The notes beneath the pieces are model-generated. The model saw only the letters and a list, made by a program, of their open reading frames with translations. It was not told the DNA's origin and searched no databases. Shown piece after piece: positions 19,269 through 29,009 of a stretch of 64,000 nucleotides of DNA. Both the position numbers and the translations under genes were made by a program. Position 1 is the stretch's first letter. Each line of letters begins with the position of its first letter. This DNA is from Polaribacter butkevichii (GTDB taxonomy: Bacteria > Bacteroidota > Bacteroidia > Flavobacteriales > Flavobacteriaceae): contig NZ_CP150661.1 of assembly GCF_038024105.1 (NCBI RefSeq), positions 3,191,501 to 3,255,500 on the forward strand, written 5' to 3'.

Positions 19269-20408
19269 ATGATTTTTGATGTAGCTATAATAGGTTCAGG
19301 GCCAGCAGGGGCTTCAGCAGCTTTTAAATTAGCAGAAAAAGGAATTTCAACCGTTATAATAGAAAAAGAAACCCTACCAAGATACAAAACTTGTGGAGGT
19401 GCTTTTGGTTTGGCCGGAAGAAAAATAATGCCTTTTGATATTACAGAAGTTGTAGAAAAAGAATGTTTTAATATTGATGTTTTTTTTGATAAAATTGATA
19501 AAAAATTTACCATTCAAAAAGACGAGCCTATCATTACTATGGTGATGCGCGCAGATTTCGATAATTTTATTGTTAAAAAAGCACAAGAATTAGGAGTTAC
19601 ATTATTAGAAAATCATAAACTTACAGATATTACTTTTAAAGATGATATCATTTTACATACTTCTAAAGGAGAAATAAAAACCAAATTTGTAATTGCTGCC
19701 GATGGTGCTTTAGGTAAAACTGCAAAATTTGCAGGATGGAAAGAAACACGTTTGTTAATACCTGCATTAGAATATGAAGTTGAGGTAAATGATGATGACT
19801 TTAAAAGACTGTCTAAAACCGTTCGCTTAGATTTTGATGCCATTCCTATGGGATATGGTTGGTGTTTTCCAAAGAAAAACCACTTATCTATAGGAGTTGG
19901 GGCTTTACGAAAAGTAAAAGTAGATTTTAAACAGTGTTACAGAGATTATTTAGTGAATACTCTAAAGGTAACGGAAATCATTAGTGAAGAAATGCATGGT
20001 TTTCAAGTACCAGTTTCTTTAAGAAAAGATGGTTTTGTAAGAAATAATGTTTTTTTAGTGGGAGATGCTGCTGGTTTTGCAGACCCGTTATCTGCAGAAG
20101 GAATTACAAATGCTATCCTTTCTGGTAATATGGCAGCAGAATCAATCATTGAAAGTAAATTGAATGGTGAATTAGCCGAAAATTTATACAATGAAAAGTT
20201 AGAAGAGCATCTTTTGCCTGCACTAAGATCTGCCTTTAAATTATCTAAGTTGTTTTATGAAAACGGTACTATGAGAAACCTTTTGATTAAAAAATATGGA
20301 GAAAGAATCTGTGAAAAAATGATTCAGATTATGATGGGAGAAAGTACCTATCCAACTGATATTATGAAAACGATAAAAAGGAAACTAAAAAACGCTATTT
20401 TTTCATAG
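19269..20408 (+). CDS. Geranylgeranyl-reductase-like FAD-dependent oxidoreductase
   Basis: 379 residues. The N-terminal Rossmann motif GSGPAGASAAFKLAEKG (residues 9-25) is followed by the KETLPRYKTCGGAFG stretch typical of the geranylgeranyl reductase family, and by a second FAD motif FLVGDAAGFADPLSAEGI (about 260). Family members reduce isoprenoid chains or act as lipid-related monooxygenases; the substrate here is unknown. The next gene starts 4 bp downstream and encodes a membrane protein, so the two probably act together on a membrane lipid. That is inference. Confidence 0.88.
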   Translation: MIFDVAIIGSGPAGASAAFKLAEKGISTVIIEKETLPRYKTCGGAFGLAGRKIMPFDITEVVEKECFNIDVFFDKIDKKFTIQKDEPIITMVMRADFDNFIVKKAQELGVTLLENHKLTDITFKDDIILHTSKGEIKTKFVIAADGALGKTAKFAGWKETRLLIPALEYEVEVNDDDFKRLSKTVRLDFDAIPMGYGWCFPKKNHLSIGVGALRKVKVDFKQCYRDYLVNTLKVTEIISEEMHGFQVPVSLRKDGFVRNNVFLVGDAAGFADPLSAEGITNAILSGNMAAESIIESKLNGELAENLYNEKLEEHLLPALRSAFKLSKLFYENGTMRNLLIKKYGERICEKMIQIMMGESTYPTDIMKTIKRKLKNAIFS

Positions 20409-20412
20409 AAGT

Positions 20413-21183
20413 ATGAGTGTATCAACTACAAAAACTTTTTTGCCTGCATTTTTAAAAACTTTAGGAATTTTATTTCTCTATATCTTTCTAGGATTATTTT
20501 TAGATAGTGTTAATGTAGCAGAAAGCTATCAAGACTTACAATGGTTGGCTAATTTAATTATGCTTGTCATTTTTTCAATTACACTTTTTAAAGTAAACCC
20601 AAGAATTAGGGAGCAAATGATATATGCGGTACTTATTGCTATTGCCGGTGAGTACGGTTTTTCTTTAGGGATGGGCATGTACACGTATCGCTTAGAAAAC
20701 ATACCACATTATATTCCTATGGGACATGCTCTAGTGTATGCAGGGGTATTGTATTTTACAAAAACAGCGTATGCAAAAAATAATGTAAAATTATTAGAAA
20801 AGGTTTTTACTGTTCTTGTAATTGTATATACAACTGCCTTTTTAATTTTAAAAAATGATGTTTTTGGTTTTGTACTATCTGCTTTAATGTTATATTTTTT
20901 AAGAAAAAGACCAAGAGAACGGTTGTTTTATTTGACCATGTTTTTAGCTGTTGCTTATTTAGAAATTATAGGTACTAGTTATGAATGTTGGTGGTGGCCA
21001 ACAACAGCTTGGAATAAAATATCATTTTTACCAAGTGCAAATCCGCCAAGTGGCATTAGTTTTTTCTATTTTGGCTTAGATTTAGGTTGTTTGTATTTTT
21101 ATAAAAAGCGACATAAAATAGCATGGTCTCGAATGAAAAATGTTAGGAAAATTAGACAAATTAAAGGTGTTGTAGCAAACTAA
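20413..21183 (+). CDS. Unknown polytopic membrane protein paired with the flavoprotein
   Basis: 256 residues with about 7-8 hydrophobic segments (roughly 10-30, 42-60, 70-88, 104-120, 133-152, 154-170, 176-193, 213-230). Polar residues that could line an active site sit between them: GEYGFSLGMGMYTYRLENIP, HYIPMGHALVY and TSYECWWWPTTAWNKISFLPSANPP. I do not recognise the family. The four-base spacing after the reductase-like gene implies coupled translation and a shared pathway, plausibly in carotenoid, quinone or other isoprenoid lipids. Confidence 0.85.
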   Translation: MSVSTTKTFLPAFLKTLGILFLYIFLGLFLDSVNVAESYQDLQWLANLIMLVIFSITLFKVNPRIREQMIYAVLIAIAGEYGFSLGMGMYTYRLENIPHYIPMGHALVYAGVLYFTKTAYAKNNVKLLEKVFTVLVIVYTTAFLILKNDVFGFVLSALMLYFLRKRPRERLFYLTMFLAVAYLEIIGTSYECWWWPTTAWNKISFLPSANPPSGISFFYFGLDLGCLYFYKKRHKIAWSRMKNVRKIRQIKGVVAN

Positions 21184-21230
21184 AAAACGAATTTTTTCGT
21201 TTTTAACTTAAATCAAATTACATTTGTAAG

Positions 21231-22124
21231 ATGTCTATAAAAGTAACATCCGTTTCTAAAATTTATAAAACGCAAAAAGCATTAAACAATGTTTCTTTTT
21301 CTGCGGATAAAGGCCAAATAATTGGGTTTTTAGGTCCAAATGGAGCAGGGAAATCTACGATGATGAAAATCTTAACTGGTTTTATTCAGCCAAATGAAGG
21401 TGCGGTTTTAGTGGATGAAATAGATGTGTTACAAAATGCAATAGAAGCACAAAAAATTATTGGTTATTTGCCAGAACACAATCCTCTGTATACAGAAATG
21501 TATGTGCGAGAATATTTACAGTTTCAAGCAGCAATTTTTAAGATTGATAAAAACCAAATAGAAATTTGCATAGAAAAAGTAGGCTTAACTTCTGAGGCAC
21601 ATAAAAAAATCAATCAATTATCTAAAGGATATCAGCAAAGAGTTGGTTTGGCAGCAGCTATTTTACACAATCCAAAAGTGTTAATTTTAGATGAGCCTAC
21701 AACAGGTTTAGATCCTAATCAATTGGTAGAAATTAGAGAGCTCATTAAAGAATTAGGAAAAGAAAAAACGGTGCTGTTTTCTACACATATTATGCAAGAA
21801 GTAGAAGCGGTTTGCGATCGTGTAATTATCATTAAAAAAGGAGAAATTCTAATTGATAAAAAACTAGCAGATCTAAAAGAAAACAATCAACAAGTAATAG
21901 AAGTTACTTTTGATTATAAGATTGAGGAGCAGTTTATTAAACGATTAGAAAAGGTTGTTTCTTATAAAAATAATTACGACAATACTTGGTTCATCACTTT
22001 TGAAAGTGAAGAAGATATGCGCCCTAAAGTTTTTGATTTTGCGCAAGAAAATGGTCTAAAAATCTTAAGCTTAAATACACAGAATAAAAACTTAGAAACG
22101 CTTTTTAGAGAGGTAACGGCTTAG
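21231..22124 (+). CDS. gldA: Gliding-motility ABC transporter ATP-binding protein GldA
   Basis: 297 residues. Walker A (GPNGAGKST, about 36-44), Q-loop region GYLPEHNPLYTEMYVREYL, signature LSKGYQQRVGLA (about 135), Walker B with VLILDEPTTGLDP (about 157), and switch His in STHIMQE. The PEHNPLY-MYVREYL stretch and the ~80-residue C-terminal domain match the GldA subgroup. GldA works with GldF and GldG, which are not in the window. GldA was linked to gliding in Flavobacterium johnsoniae, though related bacteria may use it otherwise. A TACATTTG element lies only 4 bp before the ATG. Confidence 0.85.
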   Translation: MSIKVTSVSKIYKTQKALNNVSFSADKGQIIGFLGPNGAGKSTMMKILTGFIQPNEGAVLVDEIDVLQNAIEAQKIIGYLPEHNPLYTEMYVREYLQFQAAIFKIDKNQIEICIEKVGLTSEAHKKINQLSKGYQQRVGLAAAILHNPKVLILDEPTTGLDPNQLVEIRELIKELGKEKTVLFSTHIMQEVEAVCDRVIIIKKGEILIDKKLADLKENNQQVIEVTFDYKIEEQFIKRLEKVVSYKNNYDNTWFITFESEEDMRPKVFDFAQENGLKILSLNTQNKNLETLFREVTA

Positions 22125-22158
22125 GTTTTTAAGTGCTATATATAGATAAAGTATAAGA

Positions 22159-22250
22159 TTTGTCACTTCGAAGTTATGAGAAGTAACATAACAGTAATCA
22201 TACAAAACTTAGTGTTTTATGAGATTTCTCTCTCCGGTCAAAATGACAAA
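22159..22250. repeat. Family A-like intergenic repeat, copy 3
   Basis: Terminal inverted repeat TTTGTCA (22159) / TGACAAA (22250). The right half (GAGATTTCTCTCTCCGGTCA then AAATGACAAA) resembles 11555-11580 in the full-length copy. It sits between the convergent gldA and HAD genes. Confidence 0.6.
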
Positions 22251-22299
22251 CTGTACTTAGAACTTTTAAACTTGTTACTTTTTTGAAAGTTACCTAATT

Positions 22300-22959
22300 C
22301 TAAAAAGAGTATTTTGTCAAATACTCATAAGCTTCCAACAAAGTTGGAAAAACTAAAATACTTCCTGCTTCCTTTAGTTCTTCATCAGTATATTGTGTGG
22401 TAATTCCAATCGGAACCATACCTGCTGATTTTGCTGCTTTTGTACCTGTTAAACTATCTTCAAAAACCCAAATATCTTTAAAATCACCTTCTTTAAAACC
22501 TAAAGTTTCTGCTAATAAAATATAGGCTTCAGGTGCTGGTTTTGGTTTCACGTAATCTTGCACACCAAATACTGTTGGAAAATTTAAATTTAAGTGATGA
22601 ACACTGTTTTTTAAAAACTGTTTTGTAGCGTTACTTGCTATTCCGTAAGGTATTTTTTCTTTGGTTAAAAGTTCGGTAAATTCTCTAACTCCAGGTAATA
22701 ATTTAGGTACTGTAAAGTATTTGTCTAAATGTTTATCCTTTAGAAAAAACAATTCTTCTGTACGTTTTTCTTCTCCAATTACGCTGCAATAATATTCTGC
22801 AATAATCATTGGCGATTTTCCTGCATGAGTTTTTGGAAACGGAGCTATTTCTTTGTTGAATAATTCTTTAAAAGCAGAAGCCCAAGCAGAACCATGACTT
22901 TCAAAACTATTTACAACTACGCCATCAAAATCAAATAAAAAACCTTTTGCTAACACCAT
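22300..22959 (-). CDS. HAD-superfamily phosphatase or phosphomutase-like hydrolase
   Basis: 219 residues. Motif I FLFDFDGVVVNS (Asp nucleophile and acid/base pair), a helical cap (about 17-85), motif II GIASNAT, motif III Lys in VKPKPAPEAY, and motif IV FEDSLTGTKAAKSAG. This is the beta-phosphoglucomutase/phosphoglycolate phosphatase-like subfamily. The substrate cannot be told. The start codon overlaps the stop of the preceding flavoprotein gene by one base (TAATG), implying coupled translation and possibly a common sugar-derived substrate. Confidence 0.85.
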   Translation of the reverse strand: MVLAKGFLFDFDGVVVNSFESHGSAWASAFKELFNKEIAPFPKTHAGKSPMIIAEYYCSVIGEEKRTEELFFLKDKHLDKYFTVPKLLPGVREFTELLTKEKIPYGIASNATKQFLKNSVHHLNLNFPTVFGVQDYVKPKPAPEAYILLAETLGFKEGDFKDIWVFEDSLTGTKAAKSAGMVPIGITTQYTDEELKEAGSILVFPTLLEAYEYLTKYSF

Positions 22960-24272
22960 TAATTGGTTGTTTTTTCGTTGAATATTTCCGCTAAATACGG
23001 ATTTAAAAATTTATTTGTTGGATCTAGTTCTCTTCTTAAAAATTTAAAATCTTCCCATTTAGTATAGACTTTAGAAAGCGCTTCATCTTTTGCTATAAAA
23101 CGTTTTGCCCAATGAGGTTTTCCTCCGTATTTTAAAAATATTTTTTCAATACTTTTAAAAGCTTCATAGGTGTCTGCAGTAGCAGCATTTCTAGAAACGC
23201 ATCCCATGGTTACGGTATCTTTACTATAAGCATAGCTTAACCAAGTTTTATCTTTATACACAAAGCGAACATCCATAGGAATATGAATAAACGATTTGTT
23301 GCTCCATTTATTTATTTCTGCTTTTAATTCTTCAAAAACTGTTGGAAACACATCTAAACCAATGGTCCATTCTGCTAATTCTAAAGTAGAACCTCTAGAT
23401 TTTGTAACGGTTGCTTGGTACAAAGACCCTTTGTGTTCTTTGGTAGAGCTAAAAAAACCTCGGTATAAAAGTTTGTTAGCGATGGCCGTTATCCAAGGGA
23501 AAACATGAGAGTATTTATACAATATTTTAGAAGCAGTTCTTCTATGTTTTAAATATTTTGGGCCTAAATCTTCAGTGACTTCTGTATTGGGATCTATTTT
23601 ATCGCCCGTAATTACATAGCCTTTATCTGTATGAGGTAACCATAAAATTCTTAGAAAATCGTGTTTTTGTAAACGTTCTTTAATTTTAGGTAACCAAACG
23701 CTATCGTCTTCAGGACCTTCTTTTACATGTAAAGTATAAATAGGTTCACATTTAAATGTAATTTCAGAAAAAACACCAAGAACACCCAAAGAAACTCTTA
23801 CGGCATCAATTAAATCGTCTTTTTCTGTTACTACTTTAACGGAACCATCGGCTAAAATAAGATTACATTTTGTAATGTATTCTGATAATAATTTTCCGCT
23901 TGTACCGTGTGTTCCTGTTGCTAAAGCGCCACCAATAGTAATGGTGTTGATGTCTGGCAAACAAGGTATACACCAGCCTTTTGCTTCTACCGCTTCTATT
24001 AAATCTCCTAAAATAATACCAGACTGAACCGTAATTGTTTGCTCTGAATCATTGTAAGATAAAATTTTGTTATACTCTTTAATATCAATTAAAGTTTCTG
24101 TACCAGAAGCAATATTAGATGAAGATTGTTTATTACCAAAAATTCTTATTTTTTTTGATTTTTTTACAACTTCTTGTAATTCCTCTTCGGAAGAAATTTT
24201 ATAAAGAGATTTGTAGTTATAACTTATGTTTTCGTTCCAGCTTACCCAGACTCCGTTTTTACTTTGTTTCAT
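22959..24272 (-). CDS. FAD-linked oxidase of the aldonolactone-oxidase type
   Basis: 437 residues. The N-terminal FAD-binding 4 domain (about 20-180) shows GNKQSSSNIASG and GGALATGTHGTSGKLLSEY. The C-terminal half belongs to the D-arabinono-1,4-lactone oxidase/L-gulonolactone oxidase family, with a GKPHWAKRF motif and the ending RRELDPTNKFLNPYLAEIF. It would oxidise a sugar lactone or alditol. There is no signal peptide. Overlapped by the HAD hydrolase gene. Confidence 0.88.
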   Translation of the reverse strand: MKQSKNGVWVSWNENISYNYKSLYKISSEEELQEVVKKSKKIRIFGNKQSSSNIASGTETLIDIKEYNKILSYNDSEQTITVQSGIILGDLIEAVEAKGWCIPCLPDINTITIGGALATGTHGTSGKLLSEYITKCNLILADGSVKVVTEKDDLIDAVRVSLGVLGVFSEITFKCEPIYTLHVKEGPEDDSVWLPKIKERLQKHDFLRILWLPHTDKGYVITGDKIDPNTEVTEDLGPKYLKHRRTASKILYKYSHVFPWITAIANKLLYRGFFSSTKEHKGSLYQATVTKSRGSTLELAEWTIGLDVFPTVFEELKAEINKWSNKSFIHIPMDVRFVYKDKTWLSYAYSKDTVTMGCVSRNAATADTYEAFKSIEKIFLKYGGKPHWAKRFIAKDEALSKVYTKWEDFKFLRRELDPTNKFLNPYLAEIFNEKTTN

Positions 24273-24354
24273 TTATTTTTTAAAAGATTAAACAAAATTA
24301 AGCAATAATATTTCTTTATGACGCCTCTTTTTTGTTTTATTCTGTTAATTATAA

Positions 24355-27300
24355 TTAATTTAACTTATAAGCAATCTGTTGCTTATCTAAAGTAGCCAAT
24401 AATTCATTGCTAATATGAACCTTGGTATTTCTACTAGGTAAACTAATTTCTAATTTTTCTTTTTCATCCCAAATAGTAAAGTTTAAACTTTGTTTACCTG
24501 GAGTGTTTTTTAAAATAGATTCTAAATTTAAGATTGTATCTTCTTTAATTTCGTTTAAAGGAATTTGAATGGTTACTTTTTTACAGAGTTCATCCATAAT
24601 ATCATGCAACAATTTCATTTCTGTAAACTTTAGTCTTGGTTCTCCAGCAACACCTGTTTCTTTATTAGTCCAACCTGGCTGAACCGTAGATCTTATAAAT
24701 AGAAATTGATTAGGCACCAAGAAGTGTTGCATTCTTAGGTAATCTTCCCCAAAAATTCTAAACTCATGGCTATCTCCATAATCTTCTACTGTAAACATAG
24801 CCCAACCTTTTCCCGCTTTAGAAACTCGGTGTTGCACATCTGTAACGATACCTGCAAAGGCTAAATTCATATTTACAAATCTTGCTAAATCGCCTTTAAA
24901 GTGTTTTAAAGCAGCGTTACAAAATTTTAATTCATTTTTAAAATCATCTAGCGGATGCGCAGAAATATAAATTCCGATAACCTCTTTTTCTTGTTGTAGT
25001 AACTCCATAGTTCCCCAAGTTTCACATTGCGGAATGTCTGGTTCCGGAAACTGAACGTTAGAAGCTTCTCCAAACATAGAAACTTGTGCAGAATTTTCGT
25101 TTTCTTGATATTTACTACCAAATTTCATGGCGCGTTCTAAAAAGGTCATTCCTTTTTCATCGGTATCAAAGTATTGCGCTCTGTGCGTGTCTGTAAAAGA
25201 ATCGAAAGCGCCTGCTTTAATTAAACTGTCAAAAGATTTTTTGTTGGCAGCTCTTAAATCTACACGTTTAGCAAGGTCAAAAATAGAACTGTAATTTCCG
25301 TTTTCTTCTCTTTCTTTAATAATGGCTCTAACTGCACTGGCACCTACACCTTTAACAGCAGCCATACCAAAACGAACAGCACCTTCATTATTTACAGAGA
25401 ATTTTAAATACGATTCATTTAAATCTGGTCCAAGAACTTGTAATTCCATTCGTTTACATTCTTCCATAAAGAACGAAACCGATTTAATATCATTCATATT
25501 ATTGGAAAGAACAGATGCCATATATTCTGCCGGATAATGCGCTTTTAAGTAGGCTGTTTGATAGGCGATCCACGCATAACAAGTAGAGTGAGATTTGTTA
25601 AAGGCGTAACTTGCAAAGGCCTCCCAGTCTTTCCATATTTTTTCTAATTTTTCTGGATCATGACCTTTTGCAGCTGCTTGTTCTACAAATTTCGGCTTCA
25701 TTTTATCTAGTACCGCAATTTGTTTTTTACCCATTGCTTTACGTAAAACATCGGCTTCACCTTTGGTAAAGTCTGCTAACTTTTGCGATAAAAGCATTAC
25801 TTGCTCTTGGTATACTGTAATTCCGTAGGTTTCTGCCAAATACTCTTCCATGGCAGGTAAATCGTACTCAATATCTTCCGTACCGTGTTTTCTATTAATA
25901 AAAGACGGAATATATTCCATTGGTCCAGGTCTGTACAAGGCATTCATGGCAATTAAATCTGCAAAAACCGTTGGTTTTAAAGAACGCATGTGTTTTTGCA
26001 TTCCTGGAGATTCATATTGAAAAACACCTACGGTTTCTCCTTTTTGGAAAAGTTCGTATGTTTTTTCATCTTCTAAAGAAAAATTTTCTGGATCTAAAGT
26101 GATACCATGTCTTGCTTTTACAATTTTAACGGTGTCTTTAATTAAAGTCAGCGTTTTTAAACCTAAGAAGTCCATTTTTAATAAACCTGCAGTTTCTACA
26201 ACAGAGTTATCAAATTGGGTAACATACATGTCAGAATCTTTAGCCAGAGCCACAGGTACATAATTGGTAATATCACCAGGAGTAATAATAACCCCACAGG
26301 CATGAATACCGGTATTTCTAACAGAGCCTTCTAAAATAGTGGCTTTGTTTATTGTTTCGGAAACCAAATCGTTTCCGTAAGACATTTGTTTTAGTTCTTC
26401 TACTAGTTGTTTTTCTTCTGCACGTAAACCATCAACTTTACCTTTACTTTTAGCATCATCACCAAAAATATTTTTTAGTTTAATTCCTGGAATTAATTTT
26501 GCAATTCTATCGGCCTCAAAAAGTGGTAAGTCTAAAACTCTGGCAGTATCTCTAATAGAAGATTTAGCTGCCATGGTACCATAAGTAATAATTTGTGCTA
26601 CTTGGTTTGCACCATATTTATCAATTACATAATCCATAACACGACCACGACCTTCATCATCAAAATCAATATCAATATCGGGCATGGATACACGTTCTGG
26701 ATTTAAGAAACGCTCAAAAAGTAAATCGTATTTAATGGGGTCTATATTCGTAATCCAAAGACAATAGGCAACTACAGAACCTGCAGCAGAACCACGCCCA
26801 GGACCTACGGCAACGTCCATTTTTCTTGCAGCTCTAATAAAATCTTCTACAATTAAGAAATACCCAGGATATCCTGTTTTTTCAATAACTTCTAATTCAA
26901 AATCTAAACGTTCTTTAATCGATTCTGTAATTTCTCCATATCGTTTTTTAGCACCTTCAAAAGTTAAGTGTTTTAGAAAGTTATTCTCTCCACGTTTTCC
27001 GTTATCTTTTTCATCTTCCGGATCTTTAAATTCATCACCAATATTAAAAGCGGGCAAAAGTACATCTCTTGCAAGGGTAAAAATTTCTACCTTATCTACA
27101 ATTTCTTGTATGTTACTAATGGCTTCTGGAATGTCTGCAAACAACGTTTTCATTTCGTCTGTAGACTTAAAATAGTACTCGTCGTTTGGTAAGCCGTATC
27201 TGTAACCACGACCTTTACCAATTGGGGTAGCTTGTTTTTCACCATCTTTTACGCATAATAAAATATCATGTGCGTTGGCGTCTTTTTTTTCTAAATAAAA

Positions 27301-28695
27301 GGTGTTGTTGGTGGCAACAATTTTAACATCGTGCTTTTTAGAAAACTTTAATAAAGTTTCATTTACAATATTTTCATCTTGTTGATTGTGACGCATCAAC
27401 TCAATATATAAATCGTCTTTAAATTGCTCTTTCCACCAAATTAAGGCTTCCTCAGCTTGTTTTTCACCAAGGTTTAAAATTTTACTCGGTACTTCTCCGT
27501 ATAAGTTACCGGTTAAAACTATAATGTCTTCTTTGTATTTTTCTACAAGTGCTCTATCTATTCTTGGTACATAGTAAAAACCATCTACAAAGGCAGCAGA
27601 AGACATTTTTGCTAAGTTGTGGTATCCATTTTTATTTTTTGCTAATAAAACAACCTGATACCCATTGTCTTTTTGCGATTTATTTTTATGATCTTCACAG
27701 ATATTAAACTCACAACCAATAATTGGTTTCATAGGAGTTTCTGCTGTTTTATTATGACTTAAAACGGCGTTTACAAAGTGAAAGGCCCCCATCATATTTG
27801 CAGTATCTGTCATGGCAACTGCCGGCATATTGTCTTTTGCGGCAGCTTTTACAATATTACCCAATTGCATGGTAGATTGTAAAACAGAATATTGTGTATG
27901 ATTGTGTAAATGCGAAAATTGAACATTTTCTAATTCTGCTAAACCATCTGAAGTAGATTTTGTTTCGGCAGTATTTTTTAATTTATCTAAACGTTGGCGA
28001 ATTAGATCGCTTTCTTTTTTAAGGTTGATGTGTTTTAAACCAATTACCTGAATAGGTTTTGGGTTTGCTTCAGAGAAATTGGTAAAATAATCATCATCAA
28101 CATCTAATTGTTCTTTAGTATATTCTCTTAAACGAATTAACTCTAAAAAACAACGTGTGGTTGCCTCAACATCGGCAGTTGCGTTGTGTGCTTCACCAAA
28201 ACCAACACCAAATAAATGATTGTGTAATTCGGTTAAGGTTGGTAATTTAAATTTTCCTCCACGACCACCAGGAATTTGACACATGGTAGCTGTTTTTTCT
28301 GTACAAGTATCTAAAACAGGTAGGGAAAGCATTTTGTTTTCTACACCTAATCTATGGAATTCACAACCCATAATATTAAGGTCGAAATTTACATTCTGAC
28401 CAACAATAAATTTTGTTTTTTCTAGAGCTTCATTAAATAAAGCCAAACCTTCGCTTAAAGAAATACCTTGTTCTGCAGCTAATTCTGTAGAAATACCGTG
28501 AATTCTTTCGGCATCGTAAGGAATGTTAAAGTTGTCTGGTTTTATTAGAAAATCGTTGTGTTCTAAAACATTACCCATTTCATCATGCAATTGCCATGCA
28601 ATTTGAATACACCTTGGCCAGTTGTCTGTATCGGTAATTGGAGCATTCCAACTTTTAGGTAAACCGGTGGTTTCTGTATCAAAAATTAAGTACAT
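24355..28695 (-). CDS. dnaE: DNA polymerase III alpha subunit with N-terminal proofreading exonuclease
   Basis: 1446 residues. A DnaQ-type DEDDh exonuclease (about 1-190: IFDTETTGLPKSW, GQNVNFDLN, HNATADVEAT) precedes the PHP domain (from about 262, HLHNHTQYSVL), then the C-family polymerase palm with catalytic PDIDIDFDDEGR near residue 670, the thumb and fingers, an HhH motif (VRFGMAAVKGVGASAV), and an OB fold (about 1230-1310, NLAFAGIVTDVQHR). Fused exonuclease-alpha proteins are normal for Bacteroidota. It is the replicative polymerase. There is no sign of truncation. Confidence 0.96.
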   Translation of the reverse strand: MYLIFDTETTGLPKSWNAPITDTDNWPRCIQIAWQLHDEMGNVLEHNDFLIKPDNFNIPYDAERIHGISTELAAEQGISLSEGLALFNEALEKTKFIVGQNVNFDLNIMGCEFHRLGVENKMLSLPVLDTCTEKTATMCQIPGGRGGKFKLPTLTELHNHLFGVGFGEAHNATADVEATTRCFLELIRLREYTKEQLDVDDDYFTNFSEANPKPIQVIGLKHINLKKESDLIRQRLDKLKNTAETKSTSDGLAELENVQFSHLHNHTQYSVLQSTMQLGNIVKAAAKDNMPAVAMTDTANMMGAFHFVNAVLSHNKTAETPMKPIIGCEFNICEDHKNKSQKDNGYQVVLLAKNKNGYHNLAKMSSAAFVDGFYYVPRIDRALVEKYKEDIIVLTGNLYGEVPSKILNLGEKQAEEALIWWKEQFKDDLYIELMRHNQQDENIVNETLLKFSKKHDVKIVATNNTFYLEKKDANAHDILLCVKDGEKQATPIGKGRGYRYGLPNDEYYFKSTDEMKTLFADIPEAISNIQEIVDKVEIFTLARDVLLPAFNIGDEFKDPEDEKDNGKRGENNFLKHLTFEGAKKRYGEITESIKERLDFELEVIEKTGYPGYFLIVEDFIRAARKMDVAVGPGRGSAAGSVVAYCLWITNIDPIKYDLLFERFLNPERVSMPDIDIDFDDEGRGRVMDYVIDKYGANQVAQIITYGTMAAKSSIRDTARVLDLPLFEADRIAKLIPGIKLKNIFGDDAKSKGKVDGLRAEEKQLVEELKQMSYGNDLVSETINKATILEGSVRNTGIHACGVIITPGDITNYVPVALAKDSDMYVTQFDNSVVETAGLLKMDFLGLKTLTLIKDTVKIVKARHGITLDPENFSLEDEKTYELFQKGETVGVFQYESPGMQKHMRSLKPTVFADLIAMNALYRPGPMEYIPSFINRKHGTEDIEYDLPAMEEYLAETYGITVYQEQVMLLSQKLADFTKGEADVLRKAMGKKQIAVLDKMKPKFVEQAAAKGHDPEKLEKIWKDWEAFASYAFNKSHSTCYAWIAYQTAYLKAHYPAEYMASVLSNNMNDIKSVSFFMEECKRMELQVLGPDLNESYLKFSVNNEGAVRFGMAAVKGVGASAVRAIIKEREENGNYSSIFDLAKRVDLRAANKKSFDSLIKAGAFDSFTDTHRAQYFDTDEKGMTFLERAMKFGSKYQENENSAQVSMFGEASNVQFPEPDIPQCETWGTMELLQQEKEVIGIYISAHPLDDFKNELKFCNAALKHFKGDLARFVNMNLAFAGIVTDVQHRVSKAGKGWAMFTVEDYGDSHEFRIFGEDYLRMQHFLVPNQFLFIRSTVQPGWTNKETGVAGEPRLKFTEMKLLHDIMDELCKKVTIQIPLNEIKEDTILNLESILKNTPGKQSLNFTIWDEKEKLEISLPSRNTKVHISNELLATLDKQQIAYKLN

Positions 28696-29009
28696 AAATG
28701 ATTTTTTGTATAATGAGTTATTGGTGATTTACGGACTGTAAAATTAAAGGTTTGTTATTTAAAAATAATGAAATACGGAGATCTTTTTATCAACATACAA
28801 AATTAATTGAATAGAAAGGAATTAGATTGTTAGTTGTTGTTATTCTTTGTTTTAAGGGTTTTACAATTTAAATAAAAGTGATGAGGATTGGCTTTTTGAA
28901 TATTAACAAAGGTTTAAATTAAGATTAAATCTGTATCAATGTTAATATTTAACATAGGTAGCTGAGTCTCCAAGTCTAGTTTTGGTACTTATTAAAACTA
29001 ACATATCTT
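28696..29009. other. Divergent region between dnaE and the Oar-like receptor
   Basis: 314 bp without an ORF. It contains TAGTTTTG (28977-28984), a TAnnTTTG match 25 bp before the receptor ATG. I see no operator-like palindrome. Confidence 0.5.
28977..28984 (+). promoter_or_regulatory. Candidate -7 element for the Oar-like receptor
   Basis: TAGTTTTG matches TAnnTTTG and is well placed before the ATG at 29010; no TTG lies at the usual distance. Confidence 0.35.
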
